Shown here piece by piece: positions 19,851 to 27,665 of a stretch of DNA of 64,000 bases. The stretch's first letter is position 1, and each line of letters opens with the position of its first letter. Origin of the DNA: Pseudomonas capeferrum (lineage in GTDB: Bacteria; Pseudomonadota; Gammaproteobacteria; Pseudomonadales; Pseudomonadaceae); NCBI RefSeq assembly GCF_000731675.1, contig NZ_JMIT01000001.1:2541714-2605713 (forward strand). The letters are read 5' to 3'. A model generated the notes under the pieces. That model searched no databases, had not been told where the DNA came from, and saw only the letters and a program-made list of their open reading frames with translations. Made by a program: the position numbers and the translations under genes.

Positions 19851-19864
19851 TTGACGCGGATCAA
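19851..19864 (-). promoter_or_regulatory. Candidate Anr/FNR box
   Basis: On the minus strand this reads TTGAT-CCGC-GTCAA, one base away from the consensus TTGAT-N4-ATCAA in its second half. It lies 116 bases upstream of the PA1414-like start codon and overlaps the end of the LysR gene. Its spacing suits an activator site centred at -41.5. Confidence 0.6.
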
Positions 19865-20754
19865 GGGGAAACGCCGCATTCCGACGATTGGCTAATCGTT
19901 TCGCTTTGTTGCAGATCGATCCACGCCTGCAAATTCGCCCCTCGCATCCCCTGGCGCCACATCAACCAGGTCACCGCCTGATCGAACGGCGCCTGCAGGC
20001 GATGAACCCGCACCCGGTCACGCCCCGGCAGGCTGTCGAGCATGGACTGCGCCATCATCGCCACGCCGGCGCCGGCGATGACGCAGGCCAGCATGCTCTG
20101 GTAGGACTCGATCTCCATCACCCGCCCCATCGGCGTATGCGCGTGGGCATACCAGGCTTCAAGGCGCATGCGGTACGAGCAGCCTTGGCGGAAGGTGAAC
20201 ACCGCCTTGCCTGCCACGTCTTTTGCCGTGTGCACGGGCGGGTGTTCGGGGCTGGTGATCAACACCAGTTGCTCTTCGCACAGTGGCACGCCATCCAACC
20301 CGGCCAGGCTCGGCGGGCCATCCACCAAGGCCGCATCCAGGCCATGGCTGAGCAAACCCTCGAACAACTCGCCGCTGGGCGCCGCGCGCACCTGCAGGTT
20401 CACCGCCGGGTACGCCTGGTGGTAACGCGCCAGCAAGGCCGGCAGGTGGGTCGCTGCAGTGCTGTACATGGTGCCCAGCACAAACTCCCCGGCCGGCTGG
20501 CCACCCTGCACGGCCGCCATCGCCTCGTCACGCAGGGCCGACAGGCGATTGGCGTAGTCCAGCAACACCTTGCCCGCAGGTGACAGCTGCAAGCGCTGGC
20601 GCTCGCGCAAAAACAGCTCGACGCCCAGTTGGTCTTCGAGTTGGCGCAGGCGCGTCGACAGGTTCGAGGGAACCCGATGCAAGCGCTCGGCGGCGCGGGT
20701 CACCGAGCCTTCCTCGGCAACCGCCTGGAAGATGCGCAGTTGGCTGAACTCCAT
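19861..20754 (-). CDS. LysR family regulator (PtrR/YneJ-like)
   Basis: A 297-residue LysR regulator whose N-terminal 65 residues (FQAVAEEGSVTRAAERLHRV, then PSNLSTRLRQLEDQLG) and effector-domain motifs (ESYQSMLACVIAGAGVAMM) are strikingly close to E. coli YneJ (PtrR), a regulator of putrescine use. Here its divergent neighbour is an MFS transporter, so that is the likely target; control of amine genes elsewhere is possible. The ATG at 20754 is four codons inside the longest frame and opens the HTH. Its 3' end overlaps the Anr-type box by four bases. Confidence 0.85.
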   Translation of the reverse strand: MEFSQLRIFQAVAEEGSVTRAAERLHRVPSNLSTRLRQLEDQLGVELFLRERQRLQLSPAGKVLLDYANRLSALRDEAMAAVQGGQPAGEFVLGTMYSTAATHLPALLARYHQAYPAVNLQVRAAPSGELFEGLLSHGLDAALVDGPPSLAGLDGVPLCEEQLVLITSPEHPPVHTAKDVAGKAVFTFRQGCSYRMRLEAWYAHAHTPMGRVMEIESYQSMLACVIAGAGVAMMAQSMLDSLPGRDRVRVHRLQAPFDQAVTWLMWRQGMRGANLQAWIDLQQSETISQSSECGVSP

Positions 20755-20790
20755 ACTATTCTCCAAAACAGAACAACTTCATAATCATTA

Positions 20791-20805
20791 TTCAATTTTA
20801 TTGAA
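20791..20805. promoter_or_regulatory. Candidate LysR operator (LysR/MFS intergenic)
   Basis: TTCAAT-TTT-ATTGAA is a perfect 6+6 inverted repeat in the 105-base AT-rich gap between the divergent LysR and MFS genes. Its shape and position fit a LysR-type box; the assignment is inferred. Confidence 0.5.
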
Positions 20806-20859
20806 GATAAAAGCCCCTTAACCTGCCAGCCATCGCTTACCCCGTGCAGGAGTCCCTCC

Positions 20860-22041
20860 ATGTCACCGCTCATACAACTGCTGGCCAGCGCCGTGGCGCT
20901 GATGATGGCCATGGGCATAGGCCGCTTCGCCCTGACCCCGCAACTGCCGCAATTGATCGCTGAAGGCCAGTTCGACCTCACGGCCGCTGGGTTGGTCGCA
21001 GCAGCCAATTACCTGGGCTACTTCCTGGGTGCAGTGGATGCCATGTTCGCCCGCACCCCTGCCCAGGTTCGGCTGCGCCTGCATGGCGGGCTGTGGCTGT
21101 GCGTGCTGTTGACCCTGGCCTCTTGGGCCGCCGATGGCTTCTGGAGTCACCTGCTGCTGCGTTTCGGCACCGGCGTGGCCAGCGCCTGGGTACTGGTGAT
21201 GATCACCAGCCTCAGCCAGCAGGTCGCCAATGCACACCAGCGCCAGCGCCTGGGTGCGCTGGTGTTCGCAGGGCCCGGGGTGGGTATCGCCGTTAGCGGA
21301 CTGTTGGCGCTGGGTGCGCATGTGCTGGGGCTGGGTTCGGCAGCGCTCTGGCTGATCTATGCCACCGCCGCGCTGCTAATGCTGCTGGCAGTAAGGCCTT
21401 GGTTGCCACGGCCGCAGGCGCCGGCGGTGATCCCGGCCACTGTGCAGCCAGGTACAAGGCACGGTGCCGGTATTGGGCGCCTTGGGCTGGTGTATGCCTT
21501 GTACGGCGTCGGTTACATCTTGCCGGCCACTTTCTTGTCACAGATGGCCAATCAGCAGTTTCAGGGACAATGGCTGGCCGACCTGTTCTGGCCTGCGTTT
21601 GGCGTGGCGGCAGCGCTGGGCGTGGTGCTGGTGAGCCTGCGCCGGGGCGGCCGGACCTCCGCCTGGCTGACCGCCACCCTGTGGCTGCAAGGGCTGGGCG
21701 TGCTGGCTTGCTTGTGGGGCGGCGGCCTTGGCCTGGCCTTGGGCGTGGTGCTGTGCGGTGCGCCGTTCCTGGCCTGCATGCAGCTGGTGATGCAGCGTTC
21801 GCGGGAGCTGGCGCCGCAGGCGACACAGCGTAATGCCGGGCTGCTCACTGCGTGCTTTGCGCTCGGGCAACTGAGCGGGCCGTTGTTGGCGGCCGTCAGC
21901 AACCACTACACGGGGAGTTTGCAGCCCGCATTGCTGCTGGCTGCCAGTGGTCTGGCAGTGGCCGGGGGGCTGGTGCTGGCTGGCGCCCAAGCCCATCGCA
22001 CCTGCCCTGCCCAACACTCGGCGGATGCGCGCTCGGTGTAG
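20860..22041 (+). CDS. MFS transporter, YbfB/YjiJ family
   Basis: A 393-residue inner-membrane protein with about 12 hydrophobic segments. The N-terminal MGIGRFALTPQLPQLI and AAANYLGYFLGA blocks are diagnostic for the YbfB/YjiJ group of major facilitator proteins. The ATG follows a GCAGGAG site. It is divergent from the PtrR-like LysR regulator. The substrate is unknown. Confidence 0.87.
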   Translation: MSPLIQLLASAVALMMAMGIGRFALTPQLPQLIAEGQFDLTAAGLVAAANYLGYFLGAVDAMFARTPAQVRLRLHGGLWLCVLLTLASWAADGFWSHLLLRFGTGVASAWVLVMITSLSQQVANAHQRQRLGALVFAGPGVGIAVSGLLALGAHVLGLGSAALWLIYATAALLMLLAVRPWLPRPQAPAVIPATVQPGTRHGAGIGRLGLVYALYGVGYILPATFLSQMANQQFQGQWLADLFWPAFGVAAALGVVLVSLRRGGRTSAWLTATLWLQGLGVLACLWGGGLGLALGVVLCGAPFLACMQLVMQRSRELAPQATQRNAGLLTACFALGQLSGPLLAAVSNHYTGSLQPALLLAASGLAVAGGLVLAGAQAHRTCPAQHSADARSV

Positions 22042-22050
22042 GTGCAACCG

Positions 22051-22977
22051 TCACCCCACCCACTTACGCAATTGCTGCTTTACCCAGGGCTCGGCACTCA
22101 CCAGCACCACCCCAAGCAACACCATCACTGCGCCGAGTACGAAGTTCACGCTCAGTGGCTCATCCAGCAGCAGCACTCCGAACGTCACGCCGAACAACGG
22201 CGTGATGAACGAAAACACCGCCAGGTTCGACGCCAGGTATTTGCGCAATAGCCAGAACCAGGTCAGGTAGCTGACAAACGACACCACGATCCCCTGGAAC
22301 AGCACACTGCCAATCGCCAACGGCGTCAGCGACACCGCCCCGATCTGGCCACTGAGCAAGGCAATCAGCAGCAACCCGGCAAAACCGACGGCCAGCTGAT
22401 AGAACAAGGTCAAGGTCGCTGGCGCTTCCGACAACCGCGAACAGCGCACCACCACCGTCGTCGCGCCCCAGGCCAACCCTGCCACGACACCGAAGGCATC
22501 GCCCAGCAAGGTGCGGCTGTCCATCTGCTCGAACGACATACCGCCGGCAAATGCCGTGGCGATCCCGCCGAACGCCAGCAAGATCCCCAACCACTGCAGC
22601 AGTCGCAGCCGCTCGCTGGGCAGCAAGAAGTGCAGGCCCAAGGCAGTAAACACGGGTGCCGTATACAGGAAGACAGACATGTGCGCTGCCGACGTCAGCT
22701 TCAGCCCCTCGGCGATGAACAGAAACTCCACGCCGAACAGCCCGCCGGCCAACAGCCCGGCGCGCCAGGTAGTGCCCACCTGCTCCCAACCACCGCGCCA
22801 GCAGATCATCAGGCCCACCAGCACTGCAGCGATGCAGTTACGCAGGGCGGCCTGCATCACTGGGGCAATGTCGACGGCGGCCGTCTTGATCAGCACCTGC
22901 TGGCAGCCCCAGATCAGGCACAGCCCGAGCATGACCTGGAAAGCAAAGGCGTCGGGGTTCTTCCGGGCCGCGCTCAT
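22051..22977 (-). CDS. EamA/DMT family transporter
   Basis: A 308-residue exporter of the drug/metabolite family with ten hydrophobic segments and two EamA repeats (about 12-145 and 160-295). Typical pieces are LIWGCQQVLIKTA, EFLFIAEGLKLTSAAHMSVFLYT and VFSFITPLFGVTFGVLLLDEP. It is convergent with the MFS gene with 9 bases between stops. No regulator or substrate hint is visible. Confidence 0.88.
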   Translation of the reverse strand: MSAARKNPDAFAFQVMLGLCLIWGCQQVLIKTAAVDIAPVMQAALRNCIAAVLVGLMICWRGGWEQVGTTWRAGLLAGGLFGVEFLFIAEGLKLTSAAHMSVFLYTAPVFTALGLHFLLPSERLRLLQWLGILLAFGGIATAFAGGMSFEQMDSRTLLGDAFGVVAGLAWGATTVVVRCSRLSEAPATLTLFYQLAVGFAGLLLIALLSGQIGAVSLTPLAIGSVLFQGIVVSFVSYLTWFWLLRKYLASNLAVFSFITPLFGVTFGVLLLDEPLSVNFVLGAVMVLLGVVLVSAEPWVKQQLRKWVG

Positions 22978-23083
22978 GAGCGGGCCTTACGGATAATCGA
23001 TGGCATGGGCGTCAACTCGGCAGTCTTCAAGAATTACCGATTATCGGTTTTCCTTGGCCACCCGTGCCACCCTCAAAACGACC

Positions 23084-23479
23084 TCAAGCAATCTGCGCCT
23101 TGGAGGACACCTGCTCAAAGGTTGCCTCATCCAGCGCGTCTTCCTGTTCTTCAAGCACTTGGCGGGGGTGCTCGAAGCCTGGGATGCTGCTGTCGATCAG
23201 GCTCAACAGGCGTGATCCGCGCTCGGTGAGGACAAAGTTTTCACCGTTGCCACCGTCTTCTGCGGGCCGGGTTTCGATGAAGCCGCGCTCGAACAGCAGC
23301 TTTTCATACTCGCAAGCGCGGGTCTTCAGGTGGTCAAGGTCGCCAACCGGCTGGCCTTTGGCGGCCAACGCTGCGGCGTGCTGCTCGGCATAGGGGCGTG
23401 GCGTGAAGCTGTGACCGGCGCTGTTCTGGGCTTCATGCAGCAAGCGCTCGATCAGGTCCCAGTCGTAGGTAATGCTCAT
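23084..23479 (-). CDS. Conserved hypothetical protein (DUF2513-like, possible winged helix)
   Basis: A 131-residue soluble protein. It begins SITYDWDLIERLLHEAQ and has a predicted winged-helix-like middle (HLKTRACEYEKLLFERGFIETRP...ENFVLTERGSRLLSLI), a layout similar to DUF2513 proteins of mobile or defence-linked contexts. The ATG at 23479 has a plausible TGCCGCC-rich leader but a weak ribosome-binding site. It lies 76 bases downstream of brnA on the same strand and could share its transcript. Function unknown; a DNA-binding role is only an inference. Confidence 0.65.
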   Translation of the reverse strand: MSITYDWDLIERLLHEAQNSAGHSFTPRPYAEQHAAALAAKGQPVGDLDHLKTRACEYEKLLFERGFIETRPAEDGGNGENFVLTERGSRLLSLIDSSIPGFEHPRQVLEEQEDALDEATFEQVSSKAQIA

Positions 23480-23555
23480 GGCGGCAGGCTCCTGCTGTGG
23501 ACGGAAGGGGTACACAGGGTGGACCTGCCGGAGCGCGGCTGCGTTCAGAAAGATA

Positions 23556-23810
23556 TCAGCGCTGTCTTTGCTGAGCCTGCATGTATTGGCGCAACAACTG
23601 ATTGATACGGGTCTGATACCCAGCCCCCTGCTCCTTGAACCAGGCGAGGACATCAGAGTCCAGGCGAATGGTCACGGTCTGCTTGGCGGGGACCCGCAAT
23701 TCGGCCTGGCGAAAGAAGTCCTGATCCAGCTCGGCGATATCAGACGTGTCGATGTCCTTGTCTTCCTGCCGAGCCAAACGGCCCCAATCAGTTCTCGAAG
23801 TTTTGCTCAT
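23556..23810 (-). CDS. brnA: BrnA family antitoxin
   Basis: An 84-residue antitoxin with an acidic N-terminal part (SDIAELDQDFFRQAELRVP) that would wrap the toxin, and a C-terminal ribbon-helix-helix (KQTVTIRLDSDVLAWFKEQGAGYQTRINQLLRQYM, about 43-77) for DNA binding. Its ATG lies within brnT (23-base overlap), so translation is coupled. BrnA commonly represses the pair's promoter. Confidence 0.9.
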   Translation of the reverse strand: MSKTSRTDWGRLARQEDKDIDTSDIAELDQDFFRQAELRVPAKQTVTIRLDSDVLAWFKEQGAGYQTRINQLLRQYMQAQQRQR

Positions 23811-24066
23811 AGTGTTTGGCCTCCCATTTGGTGGCTTTGCGGGCAGAGATAATGCGTATTACCTCGCCCCGCTTCTCCGTATACACAACAACGCCTATCA
23901 AAGCCTTGAGCCAGCCCAGGCACACCCAGCGCTCTTCACCGCATGCCACGTCTTCATCCTGTCGCGCCAGCATAGGATGATTGAACATGTCCGGTACATC
24001 TGCGAAGTCGATACCGTGTTTACGGATGTTGATTTCATTTTTGGCTTCGTCCCACTCAAAGAACAT
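23788..24066 (-). CDS. brnT: BrnT family toxin (ribonuclease)
   Basis: A 92-residue RelE-fold ribonuclease toxin. The BrnT signature FEWDEAKNEINIRKHGIDF opens the protein, and the end RIISARKATKWEAKHYEQNF holds the conserved basic residues of the active region. It comes first in the pair, as is usual for brnTA. A 20-base inverted repeat lies 11-30 bases upstream of its start. The pair and the following DUF2513-like gene form a small accessory-looking island between core genes. Confidence 0.92.
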   Translation of the reverse strand: MFFEWDEAKNEINIRKHGIDFADVPDMFNHPMLARQDEDVACGEERWVCLGWLKALIGVVVYTEKRGEVIRIISARKATKWEAKHYEQNFEN

Positions 24067-24076
24067 GGGATGCCCT

Positions 24077-24096
24077 GTATTTACAGCTGTACATAC
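24077..24096 (-). promoter_or_regulatory. Candidate BrnA operator
   Basis: GTATTTACAG-CTGTACATAC is a 20-base inverted repeat with a single mismatched pair and a perfect TACAGCTGTA core. It lies 11-30 bases before the brnT start codon, where BrnA or the BrnTA complex would block the promoter. Function inferred from position and from known brnTA autoregulation. Confidence 0.6.
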
Positions 24097-24312
24097 GATA
24101 CCCCCTCTTTTCGGCCAAAACTAGCGATATGGCACAGCCCTCATCAAGGGTGCCTTGGCTGTTTGAGAGCGATTCAGAAAGGGACTACTGCCAAACAGGA
24201 AACCGCGTAAATCGGTAGCCATTACGCAGTTGCAGGCCACCTGTCGCAGACGCTGAACTTACCAGCGGCCAGCACGCTCCATCAGGCATAGCCGACGCGA
24301 GAGGTAAGAAGG

Positions 24313-24585
24313 ATGAAACCGCTGCTAAGCATTGCCTGCGCCACCGCCCTGCTCTGCGCCCTACCCGCCTGGGCCTGCACACCGGAAGAGGCCACGCAGA
24401 AGCGTGAAGAACTGGCCGGCCTGGTCAGTCAGCTCACCGAGCAGAACCCGCAGAAGGCCAAGGAAATCAATGATGAGCTCCAAGGGATGGAGCTGGGGAC
24501 GGCGAGCAAGGACTTGCCCGACAAATGCCAGTTGATCGATACACGGATCAAGGAACTGAAGACAGCGGAGAAAAAAGCTGACTGA
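24313..24585 (+). CDS. Small exported hypothetical protein
   Basis: A 90-residue protein with a clear signal peptide (1-21, ending PAWA just before Cys22). The mature part is a charged helix (PEEATQKREELAGLVSQLTEQNPQKAKEIN) with a second cysteine near residue 71 (DKCQLID), so one disulfide is possible in the periplasm. The residues before Cys22 do not form a good lipobox. An AGAAGGATG start region is strong. I do not recognise a named family. Confidence 0.75.
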   Translation: MKPLLSIACATALLCALPAWACTPEEATQKREELAGLVSQLTEQNPQKAKEINDELQGMELGTASKDLPDKCQLIDTRIKELKTAEKKAD

Positions 24586-24639
24586 TGCGAGGTTGTGAAG
24601 CCCTATCGCCGGCAAGCCGACGATAGGGCACAAGTCGAT

Positions 24640-25962
24640 TTACTCAGCTGCAGGCTGACGCTTTCTCAGCGGAGCCATGCCGTCGGAACTGGCCAGTGGC
24701 GCGTTGGCCTTTGGCTTGGCGGTTGGCTTGCGCTTGGCTGCAGCCTTCTTGTCCCCCGACTTCTTCTCGACCTTTTTCTTCTTGGTCCCGGCAGCCTTGC
24801 CCGAGGCCTTGACCTTTTTCGGCCCGTTGTAGGTACCTTTGACTTCCTTGATAACCCGGCGCTCGAACTGCTGCTTGAGGTAGCGTTCGATGCTCGACAT
24901 CAAGTTCCAGTCGTTGTGGGTGATCAACGAGATGGCCAGGCCTTCCCCCCCGGCACGGCCGGTACGGCCAATGCGGTGCACGTACTCGTCGCCACTGCGC
25001 GGCATGTCGAAGTTGATCACCAGGTCAAGGCCGTCGATGTCCAGGCCACGGGCCGCCACGTCGGTCGCCACCAGCACCTTGGAGCTGCCCTGCTTGAAGC
25101 GGTCGATGGCCAGCTTGCGGTCTTTCTGGTCCTTTTCACCGTGCAGTACGAAGACCTTGACGTCCTTGGCCACCAGGTGACCATAGATGCGGTCTGCCAG
25201 GGCACGGGTGTTGGTGAAGATGATCGCCTTCTGGTAGGTCTCGTTTTCCAGCAACCACTGGACGATCTTCTCTTTGTGCTGGTCGTGGTCAGCCATGATG
25301 ATCTGCTGACGCGTGCCCTCGGCCAGTTGCGAGACGCTGTTGAGCATCAGGTGCTCAGGGTCTTTCAACACCTTGCCGATGATGTCACGCAGTGCCGCAC
25401 CACCGGTGGTGGCGGAGAACAGCAGGGTCTGCTCGCGGTTCTCGCACTCCTTGCACAGGCGCTCCATGTCTTCGGCAAAGCCCATGTCGAGCATGCGGTC
25501 GGCTTCGTCGAGGATCATCACCTTGACATGGGACAGGTCCAGGTTACCGGCATTGAGCTGTTCGAGCAGACGGCCCGGGGTGCCGATCAGCACGTCCGGT
25601 ACCTTGCGCAGCATGGCGGCCTGTTCCTTGAAGTCTTCACCGCCGGTAACCAGGCCAGCCTTGATGTAGGTGAACTGGGAGAACAGCTGCACCTGCTTGA
25701 GGGTCTGCTGCGCCAGCTCGCGGGTAGGCAGCAGGATCAGCGCGCGGATTTCCACGCGTGGGCCGCTCAGGTCGACCAGGCGGTTGAGCATCGGCAGGAC
25801 GAATGCCGCGGTCTTGCCGCTGCCGGTCTGCGCGGTCACACGCAAGTCACGCCCTTGCAGGGCCAGGGGGATGGCCGCTGCCTGCACCGGGGTCGGCTCG
25901 ACAAATTTAAGCTCGGCCACGGCTTTAAGCAGGCGTTCGTGCAGGGCGAATTGGGAAAACAC
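24640..25962 (-). CDS. DEAD-box RNA helicase (SrmB/RhlB-like)
   Basis: A 440-residue ATP-dependent RNA helicase: Q-motif FVEPTPVQAAAIP, Walker A AQTGSGKT, PTRELA, TPGR, DEAD (ILDEADRMLDMGF), SAT, then ATDVAARGLDI and HRIGRTGRAG. A lysine-rich tail (about 375-440, with KKKKVEKK) is a likely RNA-binding extension. The GTG at 25962 opens FSQFALHERLL and has a GAGG site eight bases upstream; the earlier ATG at 26001 has none. Such helicases act in ribosome assembly or mRNA turnover; which one is not certain. Confidence 0.9.
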   Translation of the reverse strand: MFSQFALHERLLKAVAELKFVEPTPVQAAAIPLALQGRDLRVTAQTGSGKTAAFVLPMLNRLVDLSGPRVEIRALILLPTRELAQQTLKQVQLFSQFTYIKAGLVTGGEDFKEQAAMLRKVPDVLIGTPGRLLEQLNAGNLDLSHVKVMILDEADRMLDMGFAEDMERLCKECENREQTLLFSATTGGAALRDIIGKVLKDPEHLMLNSVSQLAEGTRQQIIMADHDQHKEKIVQWLLENETYQKAIIFTNTRALADRIYGHLVAKDVKVFVLHGEKDQKDRKLAIDRFKQGSSKVLVATDVAARGLDIDGLDLVINFDMPRSGDEYVHRIGRTGRAGGEGLAISLITHNDWNLMSSIERYLKQQFERRVIKEVKGTYNGPKKVKASGKAAGTKKKKVEKKSGDKKAAAKRKPTAKPKANAPLASSDGMAPLRKRQPAAE

Positions 25963-26105
25963 GGAGGTAACCTCAGGCAAGTGCGGGAAATTCAGTTGCA
26001 TAGGGTAACGTTTTCTGCCGCCATAGCCGAATTTCTTTTGGCAACTTTATCGGCTTCCGCGCTCTAATGGCGCTTCGTTTGGCAATACAGACCGCTCACA
26101 ACCCC

Positions 26106-27407
26106 ATGGATATCCAACGAATCTGGCGTGACTCCCTCGACCTCTGGGGCACCCTCGACCAACATCCCATGCTCCACGCCGCCATCGGCCTGGCCGTCCT
26201 GCTGCTGATTTCCCTGGTGGTCGGCCGCCTGGCGCGCTTCCTGATGCTGCACGGTACCCGCCTGCTGGCACGCCAACAGGCGCTGAAATGGCTGGATGAC
26301 CTGCGCCACAATAAAGTCCTGCACCGGCTGGCCCAGACCACACCATCGCTGGTGCTGCAGTTTGGCCTGAAACTGGTGCCGGAGTTGTCCGACACGGCGC
26401 AGCACTTCCTCGGCAACGTCGCCCTGGCCTTCACCCTGCTGTTCATGACCATGGCCCTGTCGTGCCTGCTCGATGCCCTGCTCGACATCTACGCCCGCAC
26501 CGAGCACGCCCGCACCCGCTCGATCAAGGGCTATGTGCAACTGGCCAAGATGATGCTGTGGATTTTCGCCTCCATCGTCATCGTCGCCACCCTGATCGAC
26601 CGCTCGCCATTGCTGCTGCTGTCGGGCCTGGGTGCCATGTCGGCGGTGCTGCTGTTGGTCTACAAGGACACGCTGCTGTCGTTCGTGGCCAGCGTGCAGC
26701 TGACCAGCAACGACATGCTGCATGTGGGTGACTGGATCGAAATGCCCCAGGTGGGCGCCGACGGTGACGTGGTGGACATCACCTTGCACACGGTGAAGGT
26801 GCAGAACTTCGACAAGACCATCGTCTCGATCCCGACCTGGCGGCTGATGAGCGAGTCGTTCCGCAACTACCGCGGCATGCAGCAGTCGGGCGGCCGGCGC
26901 ATCAAGCGCAGCCTGTTCATCGACGCCGCAGGTGTGCGCTTTCTCACACGCGAAGAGGAGCAGCGCCTCACCCAGGTGCGCCTGTTGGGCGACTACCTGG
27001 CCAGCAAGCGCCAGGAACTGCAAACCTGGAACGAAGCCCTGGGGCCGGTGGCCGAGCTGTCCGCCAACCGGCGCAAGCTGACCAACATCGGCACCTTCCG
27101 CGCCTTTGCTCTGGCTTACCTGAAGAACCACCCCAACGTGCATCAAGGCATGACCTGCATGGTTCGCCAGATGCAGACCACCGCCGAAGGCGTGCCGCTG
27201 GAGATCTACTGCTTCACCACGACCACGGTGTGGGCGGAGTATGAGCGGATCCAGGGGGATATCTTCGATTACCTGTTGGCGGTGTTGCCGGAGTTCGGGT
27301 TGAGCTTGTACCAGCAGCCTAGCGGCAATGACATGCGGGCGGGGTTGGCGGGGCGACTGTCAAATGAACCTGTGCCGCGTCGTCTGGAAGACATGAGCGA
27401 GGCTTGA
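26106..27407 (+). CDS. Mechanosensitive ion channel family protein (YbdG-like)
   Basis: A 433-residue MscS-family inner-membrane channel. Hydrophobic segments occur near 22-48, 97-125 and 140-200; the pore-lining helix and following beta domain are seen in SGLGAMSAVLLLVYKDTLLSFVASVQL, HVGDWIEMPQVGADGDVVDI and FDKTIVSIPTWRLMSESFRNYRGM. The insertion after the beta domain and the length fit the YbdG (MscM) subgroup rather than MscS itself. The ATG at 26106 is 13 codons inside the longest frame. It is divergent from the DEAD-box helicase. Confidence 0.88.
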   Translation: MDIQRIWRDSLDLWGTLDQHPMLHAAIGLAVLLLISLVVGRLARFLMLHGTRLLARQQALKWLDDLRHNKVLHRLAQTTPSLVLQFGLKLVPELSDTAQHFLGNVALAFTLLFMTMALSCLLDALLDIYARTEHARTRSIKGYVQLAKMMLWIFASIVIVATLIDRSPLLLLSGLGAMSAVLLLVYKDTLLSFVASVQLTSNDMLHVGDWIEMPQVGADGDVVDITLHTVKVQNFDKTIVSIPTWRLMSESFRNYRGMQQSGGRRIKRSLFIDAAGVRFLTREEEQRLTQVRLLGDYLASKRQELQTWNEALGPVAELSANRRKLTNIGTFRAFALAYLKNHPNVHQGMTCMVRQMQTTAEGVPLEIYCFTTTTVWAEYERIQGDIFDYLLAVLPEFGLSLYQQPSGNDMRAGLAGRLSNEPVPRRLEDMSEA

Positions 27408-27415
27408 GGCTGACG

Positions 27416-27432
27416 GGGCCGCTTTGCGGCCC
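27416..27432. repeat. Short GC hairpin after the mscS-type gene
   Basis: GGGCCGC-TTT-GCGGCCC forms a perfect 7-bp stem eight bases after the channel gene's stop. It resembles the 'ggggccgctttgcggccc' half of P. putida REP units. Confidence 0.5.
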
Positions 27433-27451
27433 ATCGCAGGCAAGCCAGCGC

Positions 27452-27665
27452 CTACTCGAGTTTCAGCCCCACCAACGGCCACGGGCTGGCTTGCCCCATG
27501 CCCCGTTTCTCGGCCAGGAACGCCCCCAGTGAAATCAGCGCGCACGGGGTGGTCGCCAGCGCCAGCATGTCGAGAAAATGCAGCACCGGCTCCGCCAGGC
27601 CCAAACCAGAAACCGCCCAGGCCGCCGACGCACAAGGGGATACCGATGTAGCCATGCGGGTTCAT
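27452..27665 (-). pseudogene. Relic of an AEC family (auxin efflux carrier-like) transporter
   Basis: Two pieces of a permease of the AEC family lie in different minus-strand frames. One reads HGYIGIPLC near 27640-27660, like the mid-protein motif of these carriers. The other reads GLAEPVLHFLDMLALATTPCALISLGAFLAEKR (27500-27600), a hallmark of the domain-connecting region, followed by PWPLVGLKLE and a stop. A full AEC gene needs about 310 codons; here under 75 remain, with an internal deletion or frameshift. It sits between the mscS-type and DMT genes. Confidence 0.6.

Noticed and set aside
24076..24096. A LexA box upstream of brnT
   Set aside because: The CTGT and ACAG halves are not eight bases apart; the region is better explained by a 20-base BrnA-type palindrome.
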